A DNA stretch of 64,000 bases from Paramecium tetraurelia (lineage: Eukaryota; Ciliophora; Oligohymenophorea; Peniculida; Parameciidae). The stretch covers positions 1 to 64,000 of the forward strand of contig NW_001798985.1 in assembly GCF_000165425.1 (NCBI RefSeq), given 5' to 3'. Shown here in pieces: positions 26,417 through 38,700 of the stretch (position 1 is its first letter; each line of letters begins with the position of its first letter). The translations under genes were made by a program, and so were the position numbers. The notes under the pieces were generated by a model. The model was not told where the DNA came from. It saw only the letters and a list, made by a program, of their open reading frames with translations, and ran no database searches.

Positions 26417-27741
26417 ATGGACACGCCAATTGGTAAGGATCTCACAAATTAAGTGATTGGGAAGGTTTATAAATTAATAAAAAGAGTTGGCAGCGGTGCT
26501 TTTGGAGAAATATATTTGGTTGTTAAAGGAAAAGAAGAATATGCGATGAAACTAGAAAGAAGTGATACGAAACATCCATAAATATTTTTTGAGGCGAAAT
26601 TGTATAACTATTTGCAAGGATCTGATCCCAGTGATAAAGGTATTTGAATTATTAACTCAAAGCCAGGAATTCCTAGAATATATGCTTAAGGTTAAGACGG
26701 TGATTATAATTACATCGTCATGGATTTACTGGGTTAAAGCTTAGAAGAATTATTTAGTAAAAATAACAAAAGACTTTCACTCAAGACTGTAATTTGTACC
26801 CTCAATGATTTAGGTGCTGATGTTGGGTGATCAAATGATTTAACGGATTGAATACATTCATACAAAATAATTTCTACATCGCGATATCAAGCCAGACAAC
26901 TTTCTAATTGGTTTAGGCAAGAAAGCAACTCGGGTTTACATACTAGATTTTGGGTTAGCCAAGAGATATTTAACTAAGGAAGGTCACATTCCTTATAGAG
27001 AAGGAAAGAGTTTGACTGGGACTGCTCGCTATGCTTCTGTCAATACTCATTTAGGTTTGGAATAATCAAGGAGAGATGATCTTGAATCACTGGGTTATGT
27101 GCTCATGTATCTGCTGAGAGGTTAATTGCCTTGGCAAAATATGAAAGCTATCAATCAAAAGGATAAATATTAAAGAATTATGGAGAAGAAACTTGAAACC
27201 TCTCCAGATGCTCTTTGCAAAGGATTTCCAATTGAAATGAGTTAATATTTGAATTATTGTAAGAATTTAAAGTTTGAAGATAAACCAGATTACAATTATT
27301 TGAGAGGTCTTTTTAAAGTATAAATTGTTAGTATTTAAGGATGCTTTTAAGAAGATAGGTTTCGAATGGGATTATAAGTTTGAATGGATTAAGGATGAAT
27401 CAATTGTCAAAACCTAATAGGATATACAATCAGAAAATAAGCTGATGATTATGACTTAGCCATTACAACAATAACAATAGGTAGTCAGACAAAATGGCAT
27501 TGAGTCAGATAAGAAGATTGGAAATAATAGTCATCATCTCAATATCAATTCTCAATAATAATCAGGACAAAGAAGACCCCAATAACAGACCAACAAAGCG
27601 TCATAATAGTTATCAGTTGAGAAAAAAAGGACAACATCCTAAACTAAATAGTTTATTTAATCTAAAGAGTTAGTCAAACCTGTAACATAAGTATTAGCCC
27701 CAAAGATTGTTACTACTAAAGAACCACCTAGAAAGTATTGA
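26417..27741 (+). CDS. casein kinase 1 family protein kinase
   Basis: 416 aa after three introns (26640-26666, 26789-26813, 27318-27339). It is a Ser/Thr kinase of the CK1 family. The Gly loop is GSGAFGEIY, the ATP Lys lies in EYAMKLE, the catalytic loop is [12 protein letters not shown] and the metal site is [10 protein letters not shown]1 hallmarks replace the usual APE motif: [20 protein letters not shown], followed by [19 protein letters not shown]. The kinase domain fills residues ~15-310. A Gln-rich C-terminal tail of about 100 residues (many TAA/TAG Gln codons) is likely flexible and regulatory. All key catalytic residues are present. The 27-nt first intron carries an in-frame TGA. Confidence 0.96.
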
Positions 27742-27997
27742 AAAATATTGCATTATATAACAATAAAATTTATCATAATAAATTATTATTTCTTAAGATT
27801 CAATCAACTGGTGTTAGGTTGATCCTTTTGTATTATAAAAATAATAAAGAACAGAGAATGGTTTAAAAATTTATAATTATTTTTGATATTCTAATTATGA
27901 AAGAACTATTCTAGAGTTTTAAATTAAATAAATATTAAATAGTTTCATGCGAATGGTTCCATCTTTACAATTTATTAAATTCTAATAAATTTCTAGT

Positions 27998-28324
27998 TCA
28001 AACAGTATCTTTTTGTAAATAATAGTTTTAATTTTTATGTTGCACTGAATTGAAAACTCTGATTTCAAAGGCATAATAATGAGAATCCTCAGATAATTTT
28101 ACTTCGCATTTGTACTTTTGTTTCAAAATTAAATCAAATTAACTAACTTTTATTTATCTCTCACAATAATCCAATCTATAGAAAGAATTTACATGTTTAA
28201 ACTGGTATATGCTAATATTTAAGTTTTCACTTATCAATATATAACAATACGCAAAATGTTTGATTTAATAAGTTATTTGAACTTCCAGTTCATAAAAGTC
28301 CTGCTTGGTTGCTTAATGATTCAT
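27998..28324 (-). CDS. small hypothetical protein
   Basis: 108 codons open from ATG 28324 to TGA 28000 with no splice needed. The sequence mixes charged and aromatic residues (for example MNHQATKQDFYELEVQ and KQKYKCEVKLSEDSHYYAFE), which reads like real protein rather than random AT-rich DNA. No signal peptide, membrane segment or family was recognised. It lies between CK1 and the 28.5-kb gene, with AT-rich gaps of about 255 and 210 bp. Confidence 0.45.
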
Positions 28325-28535
28325 TTCTTTATAAGTGGATTTACTATTTACAAAATTTAATAAAGTTAATAGTTCTTAGTGTTATTAAGACCAAAAAAGA
28401 GTTAGTTATTATATCTTAATTGAAATTTAATTAACAACGTTATTATTTAATTAATTCTGAATATAAGTTCATATTAAATGGGTTTTGTAATTATTTAGGA
28501 TTCTTAAAAAAAAGGAATTTGATTAATTAATATAA

Positions 28536-29918
28536 ATGATAACTAATCATCCAGCTTATCCAAAAAAAGAGATTGATAAATATTATTTGCAAACTAAATT
28601 GCCAGAGTATTGACTTTGTTAATGTAGATATCAAACAGTTCCTATCAATGAACATTAAAAAAAAACCCATGACTATTATAATGATAATACACATATTTGG
28701 AATAATCCACATCAAGCGAAATCGAATGCGAAAGTTTTCAAATAATTAAAAGAACAACACGACTAAGGTTAGAAGAGAATTAAGAAATTGTAAGAGGTGG
28801 AATAGAAAGAGAAATAGGAGTTACAACGCAATAAAATAATATACTATAATATGGCAAGAGAAGAGGATCTCATGCGATTACAATAACGAAAATTAGAAAG
28901 AGGTAGTCTACAAAACTTAAGTTCGCAGCGCAATGATGTTTAAGTAGATTCCATAGCTGTAAAGCCAATCCTTTCAAGAACAGCATTACTGGGTCGACCA
29001 GACCATCTATGGAACAAACTGAATTAACAATCTTAAAAATATGTTAATTTGCTGATCAACCCAAAGATTTTGCAAATGGAAGAGCAAGGAGTGAAAGCAA
29101 TTAGTGAGAAAATCTCAAAAGATTTGGAAATTGAGTAAATCAAAGAGGAGTTAAGACTATAGAATATGGAACATATTAAATAATAAAGTACTCTAAGAAG
29201 GATGACTAATCTTGAAATGGAATAAAGAAGTGGCATTCTCCCTTCTAGACTAAGTTTGTAAAGAGTAGCCACTGCTTAAACTAATTGTAGACAACCTAAG
29301 GATGTTATAGAATCTACTTTATAACAATTGGAACATCAATAGCAATCTCAAACTATTCAATAATTGCAAAATTAAATTATCAATTCAGCATAATACAATC
29401 AGACAAGCAGACCATATACAGTTGGAAGTGTAAAGCTATATATTTTTATTTTAGGATTTCAATTCCATTTCTTTCAATGCTGGATAAACAGCCAAAATTG
29501 AATAGCGTAATAATCCTAATCAGAATTAAACAACCCCAATTTTTCTGGTTAATGGGTATTTGATCATATGTATTTTAGTCAAAAATCAAAATCTGTATCT
29601 ACACTTTCTCACAAGCATCCACTTGATAGAACAGAATTTAAAGGATTGTTGTTAGCTTAAGCAGTCGAACAAGCTGAGAGTAATTTTAGTAAAACCCTCA
29701 AAGCCAATAGTTCTTTATTAAAAGAAACTTCGATTCACCTCACGAGGACTAAGTAGTCGATGATTCCAAAAAAAAGAATACAGATAAAATGTAATAGCCA
29801 CTTCCCTAATGAGTAAAATAAAAATGATCAAAATGATTTGTAGATTGTAAACAGCATGTTGGATAGTTTTGAAAGGAAACTGTATAGAACCAACTATTTA
29901 GATGATGAGAATTTGTGA
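28536..29918 (+). CDS. hypothetical charged, partly coiled-coil protein
   Basis: 437 aa after three introns of 21, 25 and 23 nt; the lengths give an exact codon count. The N-terminus is Tyr/His-rich (MITNHPAYPKKEIDKYYLQ, HDYYNDNTHIWNNPHQ). It is followed by Lys/Glu/Gln coiled-coil segments around residues 55-110 and 170-215 (EVEQKEKQELQRNK; ISKDLEIEQIKEELRLQ). A Ser/Thr/Lys-rich C-terminal part contains HPLDRTEFKGLLLAQAVEQ. It sits head-on to a PG-rich axonemal-type gene. A cytoskeletal or ciliary role is only a guess from this context. No named family is recognised. Confidence 0.7.
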
Positions 29919-29984
29919 TAACAAAAATTAATATTAAAATTAATCTAAAATTGACTTAATATTGCTCAAAATTAAATTATATCA

Positions 29985-30955
29985 TCAACTTCTAGATATT
30001 GATTTCGATTTAGATTCGTAATATCCAAAATCTGAAGGAAGTCTATACTGACCAGGTCCGGGAGTTTGCATACTGGAAACTGAATAAGTTTTCCTGATAT
30101 CATGAGGAAAACTTCTACATTTACTAGAATGTAAATTAGAAATTGGATAAAATCCAGTCTTTAAAGTTTAGATAAAAAGATTACCTTTTAAATGCCAATA
30201 TTATCTAATTTATAATTTCCTGGTCCTGGAACATCACTGCTATCTGAAATTAATAGAATTAATAATTTACATTATTTATTGTCAAATCTCCTAGATCGGG
30301 GAGGATTAAAAAGAGTGGCACAACTATTGGAAAACTTAGAAATTGGATATTTTCCTTTAGAATCTATTCCTTAGACAGAGTTATAAGCTCCAGGTCCTAC
30401 AATAATCAAACACGAAAACCTGGAACATTTTTGGTAAGAATCATTATATCTTATTAATTTTTTGGACGCATCGTATATCTTGTTTAGCTGAGTGTAGACT
30501 GACTCTCATACTTTCCTGGGCCAGGAGTTACTTTATTCAATCCCCCCATAATCCCAGTTTACCACATTTTCTAGAAATAACAATATAATATTACATCTCT
30601 ACTCACTCCAAAGGGATAGCCTCGATTTTTAGTTTTATTAAAATCTATTTCCCCCACTATCTTGTAGGTATCAGGTGCTGGAGTTTTTGGTCCATTTTTT
30701 GTGAAATCATATCTATAATATAAATAATGTTGTTGTACTTAGATGAATAGCCAACACCTGCAGCTCTTTTTTGCTTTTGGTCTGGGAGATCATAAAATGC
30801 CACTGCGCAACTAATTATGAAACGCACAGTTACTTATTTGGATTTTCTAACTTGCCAAAGCGGCTGCTTTTAGGGAAGGACCACAGTTATTTAGCAGTAC
30901 TCAGATTGAGAGGCGATTGACTAATTTATTGACAGGTAGAGGCTGTGATTGACAT
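29985..30955 (-). CDS. STPG/SHIPPO (sperm-tail PG-rich repeat) protein
   Basis: About 281 aa after at least five introns (23, 26, 23, 27 and 26 nt). A further 24-nt GT-AG segment near 30571-30594 may also be an intron. Repeats of the form PGPGxY recur: TPAPDTYK, TPGPGKYE, VPGPGAYN, VPGPGNYK and TPGPGQYR, each spaced by short linkers. This is the STPG/SHIPPO repeat found in proteins that bind doublet microtubules in cilia and flagella, including inner-junction and lumenal microtubule proteins. A structural axonemal role is therefore likely. The ends carry Ser-rich low-complexity sequence. The MORN gene lies 66 bp upstream on the same strand. Confidence 0.88.
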
Positions 30956-31021
30956 TTAATAAAATTAATAAAAGTAGAATAATAATTATTATTTTTATAA
31001 ATGGAAGTGATGATCAAATTT

Positions 31022-31930
31022 TCAAAGTCTCACTGGAGAGACTGATTTAACAAGTGTGAATGTTGGATAAACATAAACTTATTTTGGTTGTTATTGCATT
31101 TGAATATTCCTTTGAGGAGTATTAGGTAATCTCTTCACATATTATTTATTAACTTGTGGTTGTTTCTATTAGAGAGATTAGAACAGTTAAGTTAGCATTT
31201 ATTTTTATTCTGCCAACTCTTATCTAATTTCTTAGATATACTTAGTATTTGGATCTTCTGATTAAATTTGAGTGCAATTACCATTACATGAATGGTAGTT
31301 TGAGTCATCCATTTTTTTTTATTATTATTTTTCAAAAGAAGTTTGCAAATTCTTTTCAATCACATTATTTTAATGAGAAACTAAAGAGATGTAGTTTTAT
31401 ATGTTTCCTAATGGTACATCATTTCCATCCTGTACTTTTTGTATAGATTACTTTGAACTTAGTGATTTGGTTGAGAATCCTTAGTTTTATGATTCTTATC
31501 TTATGTTAGGCTTAATTTTTATGCTATTGAATTTATTAAGTAAACTGTGTATCTTATTTTTATGATCATTATAAGCAGTATTATAATCTACATTGAATTT
31601 GCTTGGCAGGGTTTTTTGAGAACTTAATTATTGTTATTCATTTTCTTCATTCTAAACATAAATAGGCTTTATAGTAGATCTTCTTTCTTCACTAGGAGGA
31701 GATCTATTTAACTCTTTTTAAACAACTTCACTCAAACATTGAAGATTTTTATTATTTTATTGTATAATTGATTTAGTTCTCTATGCAGTTGTAGATTAGA
31801 TATCAGCAAATACTGTCTTCTTTTATTTAGAATCGGAATGATATTTTTATTTTTAAGCTTCCAAAATATTTTTTAATGTTAACATACGATCATTAGTTTA
31901 TTATTATTATTATTATTATTATTACTAATA

Positions 31931-31961
<31 letters not shown>

Positions 31962-33201
31962 TGTTAGGTTGATTTAACTTCATTTTAAGATAATGATCGT
32001 TTCTAATTATAATCACTATTCCTCTTCATGTATTATTGTTATTCCTCTTGGAAGGCTGCTGTTTTTCTAGAATTCTTTAGACTTGGAATCTCTAATAAGC
32101 CAAATGAAATCTTGTTTTCAAAAAAATCCTCAGTTGGTTAAGTTTTAGTTCTTGATTACTAAGTATCAGTTTTTCTTTAAGTCTAATTCTCATCATGTTA
32201 ATCTAATATGAACTCATAAATCTAATGTTGTTAATCAAGATTTCTTGTATTAAATTAACTTTATAATTTCCTGATTTCCTCGACTGATTTGCTTAGAGTA
32301 TTTGTTTTGGTGCTGTATTTTCTTAAAGAAGGGTATTATTAGGATTTGATTTCAGTTAATGTATTTACCCGTAGTCTAACGAATTGCATCACCTCAAATA
32401 ACCTTATGTATCCCAATATTATCTCCTTCGATATAGGAGTTATTATGTATTACTAATTAGCTTTCTTAGAGAAATTAACTATCAAAGATATAATGACGAA
32501 TTACACACTAATTCTTGCGGAGTTTCCATTTAATCCAAATATCCGCTGCTCTTGATTTCCACCAACTGTCCCTGATTATATTTGCCTTTCACCCATTGAA
32601 TTCGCTGATCTTGGAATATCATCAACCCATTCCCATGATACACGCCTTATTGGAACTAGCCTTGATAAATCTCATCTTGCTAATCTAATCGACCCAATCC
32701 ATTTAATTTCCCTTCCACAAACTATCCACATTGATAGAATAAATTTGAAATCTCTATTCCCAAACCATTTGGTAAATTTGCCTTCCCTACATTTCCGTAG
32801 TAGATACAATGATTAAATAACTATATTTGTAAGTCCCCTTACTGCAGTTTACTTATGCCCTGCAATATACGATCAGCCTCTTGAGTGCAGTCATGGGTTA
32901 TCTGAGCACTCGATGATTGTATTGTGATCTTTCTTTCTCCTTCCTAAATGAACATAGCCTCTCCTTTGTCGAATTAACTATAAAACACTCTTGTGCCAAC
33001 CTTTATCACAATGTATCCATGGGCAACTCCCCTCTTGAAACCACCTTAGATGATGATCTAGCCACCTAAGAACAAGATTCCCTATCCGTCAATCAAATCG
33101 TTTTTCCACTCTCCATAATAAGCAGAACCAACATCCCATAAGTATACTCCAAGCCCATGTTTTTGTTATTTTGCATTTAATCCTTCCTTAATAAATTCCA
33201 T
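31022..33201 (-). CDS. MORN-repeat protein with long Gln-rich tail
   Basis: About 717 aa with one 26-nt intron (32479-32504). Residues 1-235 contain MORN-type repeats: HGLGVYLWDVGSAYYGEW, YYGNVGKANLPNGLGIEI, YQCGQFVEGKLNGLGRL and YQGQFQQGVYHGNGLMIF. MORN arrays bind membranes or act as cytoskeletal scaffolds, in ciliates often at the cortex or basal bodies. The C-terminal ~480 residues are Gln/Lys/Ser-rich and disordered, with a poly-Gln tract (12 Gln, Tyr, 10 Gln) at 31898-31966. They include short coiled segments such as IQEIRQELAEQKQMLTQLFQ. The fusion of a MORN head to this tail is not a family I can name. Confidence 0.82.
31898..31966 (-). repeat. TAA/TAG microsatellite encoding poly-Gln
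   Basis: On the minus strand the in-frame codons are TAA CAA TAG, nine TAA, TAT, TAG and nine TAA. In this genetic code that is 12 Gln, one Tyr and 10 Gln. Twenty-one of the 22 Gln codons are reassigned stops. Confidence 0.93.
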
Positions 33202-33403
33202 CCTTATGTTCCTTCATCCGTTAATATAAAAAATATCAATATGTATCATCACAAGATTAAATAATTTTAACATACACACAAATTATGAACATTATCTATT
33301 TAATTTGAGATGGCTAGACTCATTTCTATTAACTAATGAACGAGTATATATGATACAAGAAAATTAGTTAAAATCATAATATTAAATTATTCATTTATTT
33401 AGT

Positions 33404-34452
33404 ATGCAAGTAGTAGCAAAAATCCCTGTTGAAATTAACAAGACCTTGGATGAGAATTATAAGGTGATCAAGGATCAATGCAAAAATGAAATGCTCAACT
33501 AGATGATTAATAGTTTATTAGATCAAGTAATTTGAAATTGAAATTATTAGAAACAAGCACCTCATATTCGATTACAATTTCTGTACAATATTCGACAATA
33601 AGATTAGAATATATAATTATCTGATCTATGCATCAACCAACTTGAATTGAACATAGTCAATAATATCAAATATGTATTCAAATTTCATTATGATAGAGTA
33701 TGGGTAATCATTAGAGCAAATACTAAGATACACAGATTTATTAAACTAGAATAAAATAGAGTTTTCTTGTGAATTCATGAGACCAATTCCCATCACATTC
33801 AATTCTTAAAGTTTCGATTATATTCAATTGGATCTGACTCATCAAACCATTTGGGACTACTCCATTACTCCTTTGATGAGATTTCGCCATATATTGTATT
33901 AAGCTTAATGTACAAAACTGTAATAGGGAGATCATCAACTGATTCTGAGTCTATTCAAACCAGAATATAAGATTGATTGGAATCAATTCAAACTTTTGGT
34001 TGAGTACAATCCATAATTAGTGAGTGATCTCATAACAAAATTATATCAATTGGGAGTAAATGCTAACGTGTATATATAAAATGATTTTTTTAGATATTTG
34101 GACTGTTTAATTTAGATTAAGATTAGTATTCAGACTTTAGAATTAGTGAACTAATTATCAAAGAGCATAAGTCTACCAGACCAATTCTTTAATATGTTCA
34201 TAAGGAAGTGCATAGTAAATTGTGAAGAATACAAGATCGTAAGATTATTAATTTATTATTTAGAATTAGCCATAACAATTGACTAGATAAGTGAGATTAG
34301 TATCAGTGTTTATCCGTACATTGATTAAATAAAAGACATTTGATCCAAAAAAGATTTATGTAGAATTGCAAGGGTTTTGCTTAGAATTTTCATCCATTCT
34401 AGAAGCAACTCAATTATTTAAGACTATTAAGAATGCAGTACAAGAATAATGA
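33404..34452 (+). CDS. CNOT11: CCR4-NOT complex subunit 11 (CNOT11) homologue
   Basis: The C-terminal half matches the conserved CNOT11 domain. It reads EFMRPIPITF, then VEYNPQLVSDLITKLYQLG and SIQTLELVNQLSKSISLPDQ. After a 25-nt intron (GTAAGATTATTAA...TTTAG near 34237) come RQVRLVSVFIRTLIKQK and VELQGFCLEFSSILEATQLF. This parallels the human sequence (for example VNRLTTAVDLPPEF and [20 protein letters not shown]). CNOT11 joins CNOT10 on the CNOT1 N-terminus in the mRNA deadenylation complex. The N-terminal exon (MQVVAKIPVEINKT) is followed by an intron ending at AAACAAG near 33556. One in-frame TGA near 33647 is unresolved; a 27-nt GC-AG intron covering it is possible. Confidence 0.82.
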
Positions 34453-34666
34453 GATATTTATATGAATACATAAATCGCAATATTAATAAATTATCCAGTA
34501 GTTTTTTTCAGATAGGAGGCTTTACTTTTATAATATATTCTGTTCAATTCATATATTCCTCAATTTATTTTAATGAAAGATCATATAAAAATTAATTAGC
34601 AAGTTATGATTTGAATTAATTTTGCAATATATATTTATTATTTAATCAATTATGTGGTGTTTTTCA

Positions 34667-35773
34667 TCAGTCGCAAAAATATTACAGACCTTTTTCCTAA
34701 TCATTCGAATGTAAATTGTCATTACAAAATTTACATAAAAAGACAGGAGATGAACCTGGTATTAATGTATCTGAAATCCTAAATAATTAAGCAGACCTTC
34801 CACAACCATCACATCCTCTGATTTTTAGTGGTGCTTTAAAGATGGTCCTGGCATAAGGGGAATTAAGTTCTTCATCTTAAGTCAATGAACGTATTTCATT
34901 GACATATATTCTATGTTTGCATTAATTTAAATGCGTATATGTATATTGTTTACATAACACAAATTTAAGTTGCCCTATGACATCTTGTTTTTTTCCAATG
35001 CTGATTGATGGAGGATCAAAAATTTGTAATTCATCTTGATAAAACATTTTTTCTGTGGATTCAACAGGACAATCTATTTCCTAGATTACTGATTCAAGAG
35101 TTGCATCGTTTGTAGCTATGATGATTTACATCTTCTTATTAGTGAATGGATGATAAATAGTGAAATGAATCATGAATCTATCTTAGACATGATTGGATAT
35201 CTATTTGATTTTGTGAAGCTAATAGACATTTGGCTATATGGATTTAAGGAATCGAAATTCCTATTCTTACCTATGATATGTTTGTAAAATTACGCCAATT
35301 GAAAGGATTGCAATTTGCATTTCTTTAATTTGTCTTATTCCTACTTGAGTGAGGGGAATCCTTGTAAGGCATGAATGTAAGCACAATTGATGGCTTCATT
35401 CTTTACTTTTCTGACTTACATGGCTGCAATAACAGATTGAGTATAGAAATTAGTAGTAATTAACTCTGCATGATTCTGATATTCTAAGAGTTGGTTTTTC
35501 TTAAGCTCTAAATTATCTGAGGGTTTTTAATCTGGAATTTCATTTTCGTTCTATTCCTTTATTGTTATTTGATACTAATTGTTCAACTTTTTATAAGATA
35601 GAATGCAGTGTTGGAGATTTATAAGGTCTGAGGTCGATAGTATGATTGCATGAGTTCAATTTCGCAACTTCGATGAGTTCTGCAAAGGAATTTTAGAGAC
35701 CTTTAAAGTATCTAGCTAAATAGAATTGGTTAAATTACTCGATAGGACAGATTTCTTATTATTCCTACAGCAT
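34667..35773 (-). CDS. SNAPC3: snRNA-activating protein complex subunit 3 (SNAPC3/SNAP50) homologue
   Basis: 352 aa after two introns (25 and 23 nt), with an exact codon count. The C-terminus is the SNAPC3 signature: CKHRIYVNEIRSLTQDEEL, then CDGCGRSAQLFRISDTLIPG and a second CxxC in FLCKFCNDNLHS. These Cys/His residues bind zinc and correspond to human CEHxxxITDIRL and CxVC...FFCxxCFxxLHY. The protein is the DNA-binding core of the SNAPc/PBP complex, which recognises the proximal element of snRNA promoters. The N-terminal half is helical and poorly conserved. The human C-terminal tail after LHY is short here. The start codon lies 26 bp from the divergent anoctamin start, so the two genes must share a very small promoter region. 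Confidence 0.88.
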
Positions 35774-35799
35774 TTTTATAAATAAATTATAAAGATAAG

Positions 35800-38700
35800 A
35801 TGGAATTAAACAATTCAATTTCAAGAAATTCAAGGACGTCTAGATAATCATTGGCCGAAGTTCTTTAAGCTCATGAAGAGTAATAGGAATTGGAATTGAA
35901 ATCCAAGCTGAAGAAAGCATAAACTCTAAGTTAAAAAAAAATCAGGTAGCAGCAAATCTAAACTTTAAAAGAGTAATCCTTAAGAGAGATATTGGGATTT
36001 TTTACGAATCAAATTGATGTCAAGAGATTTTTAAAAAACAAAAAGAAATTGCTGAGTTGTGACGATACAGAGGAATCAGAGAAATATTAAGATGAGTTTT
36101 TAAATCCAAATGAGTTTGAAGAAATGAAACATATTTATGGAGATTGCAATATTGGGGATCTTGTAATTGTTTTTCCGAATCCAGATGATGAGGATGCTCC
36201 TGTAGGGGAGGTAACTTTTTTGGAAGCCGAAAAGGTTTTTGATAAGTTTATTACAGTTATTACCGATGAAGTTTCTAAGTCATATTTAAAAAAAGAAAGG
36301 GATTCCTTTTTGTTGTCCTTTCTCACATTGGGGGATTATGTGAAGCCATAGAAAAAGACAAAGAAATAAGAGGATAAGAAATAAGATGACAAGAAATAGA
36401 ATAAGGATAATAATGAAAATTAGAATTAATAATCTGATAAAAAAGATGGTCATAAAGAGCAAAAGGAAAATAAAGAAAAGAAGAATTAAAATGATAAGCA
36501 TTAAAATTAATCAGAAGATGCCAAACTATTACCAAACTAAAAAGATTAACCATCAAGAATTAACTCATAGCAATCTTAACATACTGAAAGTAAGGCTTAA
36601 GAAGAAACTTCATATGAAAAATATTAAAAGTTTATGAAGCTCTATGAAGTATAATTAAAATAGGAGGAAGAATAATATCAAGAGCAAAGGAATGTTGCCA
36701 AATAAATTCAATTAGAATAATTTTCAGAAGTCAAATTTTCTTAATAATTCTATCGACATTGGTAAAAACAAAAAAAATAAGAAGACACCATCATTGACCC
36801 ACTTAAAGAATTACTTAAAATTGATCTTAATAATATTAAGCAATTCAAAAATGTGAGTAAATAACTAAGCAAGGGAGGGTATCTAGTAAAGAGAATGAAT
36901 GATGAAGTAGATTATGATTGGATTTGTCAAAATACACCTCCAAGAGATTTCTTGACTCTTGTTCGCATAACAGTTATCAATAAACTATGTAGAAATGCTT
37001 TTGTTCATTGTAGATAATTTGTTTCAACAACTGGAAAACAAATTTTTGTTGTTGTCAAAAGTCATCAATAAGTTATTACAAGACAAGCATAGAAAATGAA
37101 AATAACGAAATAAATAGAAATGGGATTCGCAGATTTATTTTCACTGGAACCTGTAGATAATGAATTTAGACCTTTGAGGTTGAAAAGCTATGTTAGGATT
37201 ATTGATGATGATTTAAGAAATATATTGGCATAGGAAGAATATGGTTAGACTGAACCTGAATTTGATTATTTGAATTGTTAGGATGTTGAAAATTACTGTT
37301 TGAAATTGTATATCAAAGTAAGACAATGGAAAGGAAAAGACTTGAAATATAATGTTGTTAAAAAATAAAGAGAGGTTGATAAGATATTGAAAGAAGTTGT
37401 TACAGACTTAAATATCGATCAAAGTCATGAGAAGGTTGAATTGATTGATGATATACCAATAACTGATGAGGAATGGCAGGTCTATTATCTCTATTTAGAA
37501 AGTATACTATGTTTTGGTAAGAAAATCTAATGGGCAAAAGAGTAAAAAATGAAGGAAGTAATAGAGAATATTGCTTTCCTCTATAAACTAGTCTTTCTTA
37601 AGGCATTAGGTGATGCCAACCAAATATGGTATGCTGAGAACCAAAGTTTTTGGAGGGAATTTAACGGAGAGAAGCAGATCATATTCAATTTATGGGGTAG
37701 ACTCAATATAACTCCAGTTGCACCATATACGGAGTATTTTAAATCATCAGGGAGTGCAGGTTCATCCCTGTGGAGAAAGTACGAGATTAATGAAAATAAG
37801 CATCGTTCAGAGTTTATTAATATGGAAAAAATTAAGATTACTAATTCGATTGTTTTAAAACATATTAACATTTTAAAGATGTTGTAAATGCAATATCTTT
37901 TTGCGTATTTCCCTGTTCATGACCTACATCAATTAAAAGGGTAAGGAGAGTTAAAGAAACAATTCTTTGAGCCCTTAAAAAAGAACGGATTTATTGTAGA
38001 GAAAGAAGCTTCTGAAGGTGAGAAATATTTGAGAGATTTATTTAAGGAATTAGCAGATGAAGCAGAATCAACAGATTTCGATTCTGAAAGTTTGGAAAAG
38101 GAAAGTGGATTCAATCCCAGAGTACCTTGGTTCGTTCCTATTGATTCGATACGTGATTATTTTGGGGAGAAGATTGCTTTGTATTTTGACTTTTTGAGTT
38201 ACTATGCTAAATAGTTATGGTATATGGCTGTTATCAGTATAATTACATAGGGAATTATGTCCTCTTCTTCATTAGAATTGAGACAGACAGCCATTATTGG
38301 ATTTTCAATCATTATTATTATTTGGAGTACATTCTTTATGGAATTTTGGAAAAGAGAATAGGTGTATTTTAGTGTGAGATTTGGATAATAAAATTTTGAA
38401 GCTGATGAAGCAGAACGTCCAGCCTTTGAGGGAGACTTCATAAGATCCGTATTGAATGATGATCTGAATGAAGAGTTTTACTCTCCTTTGAAAAGGAAAA
38501 TGAAATAACTTCTAGCATTATCAATAAGTGCTATAATTATTGGATGTGTTATTGGTTGTGTGATTGGCATCAACATTCTTAAGAATACATTGATTGAATA
38601 AAAACTTGATTAAACTCTTTCCAATACAATTCCAAGCATTCTCTAAGCAGTTTCCATTAACTTTTTTAACTTCATCTACAATAAAGTTGGTTAAACATTT

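Noticed and set aside
28536-29918. WW domain in the N-terminus (HIWNNP)
   Set aside because: Only one Trp and no full WW spacing; a chance resemblance.
36135-36556. Minus-strand frames opposite the Lys/Asp-rich part of anoctamin A
   Set aside because: They are hydrophobic Ile/Leu mirror frames of a Lys/Asn/Asp-rich coding segment, with no independent support.
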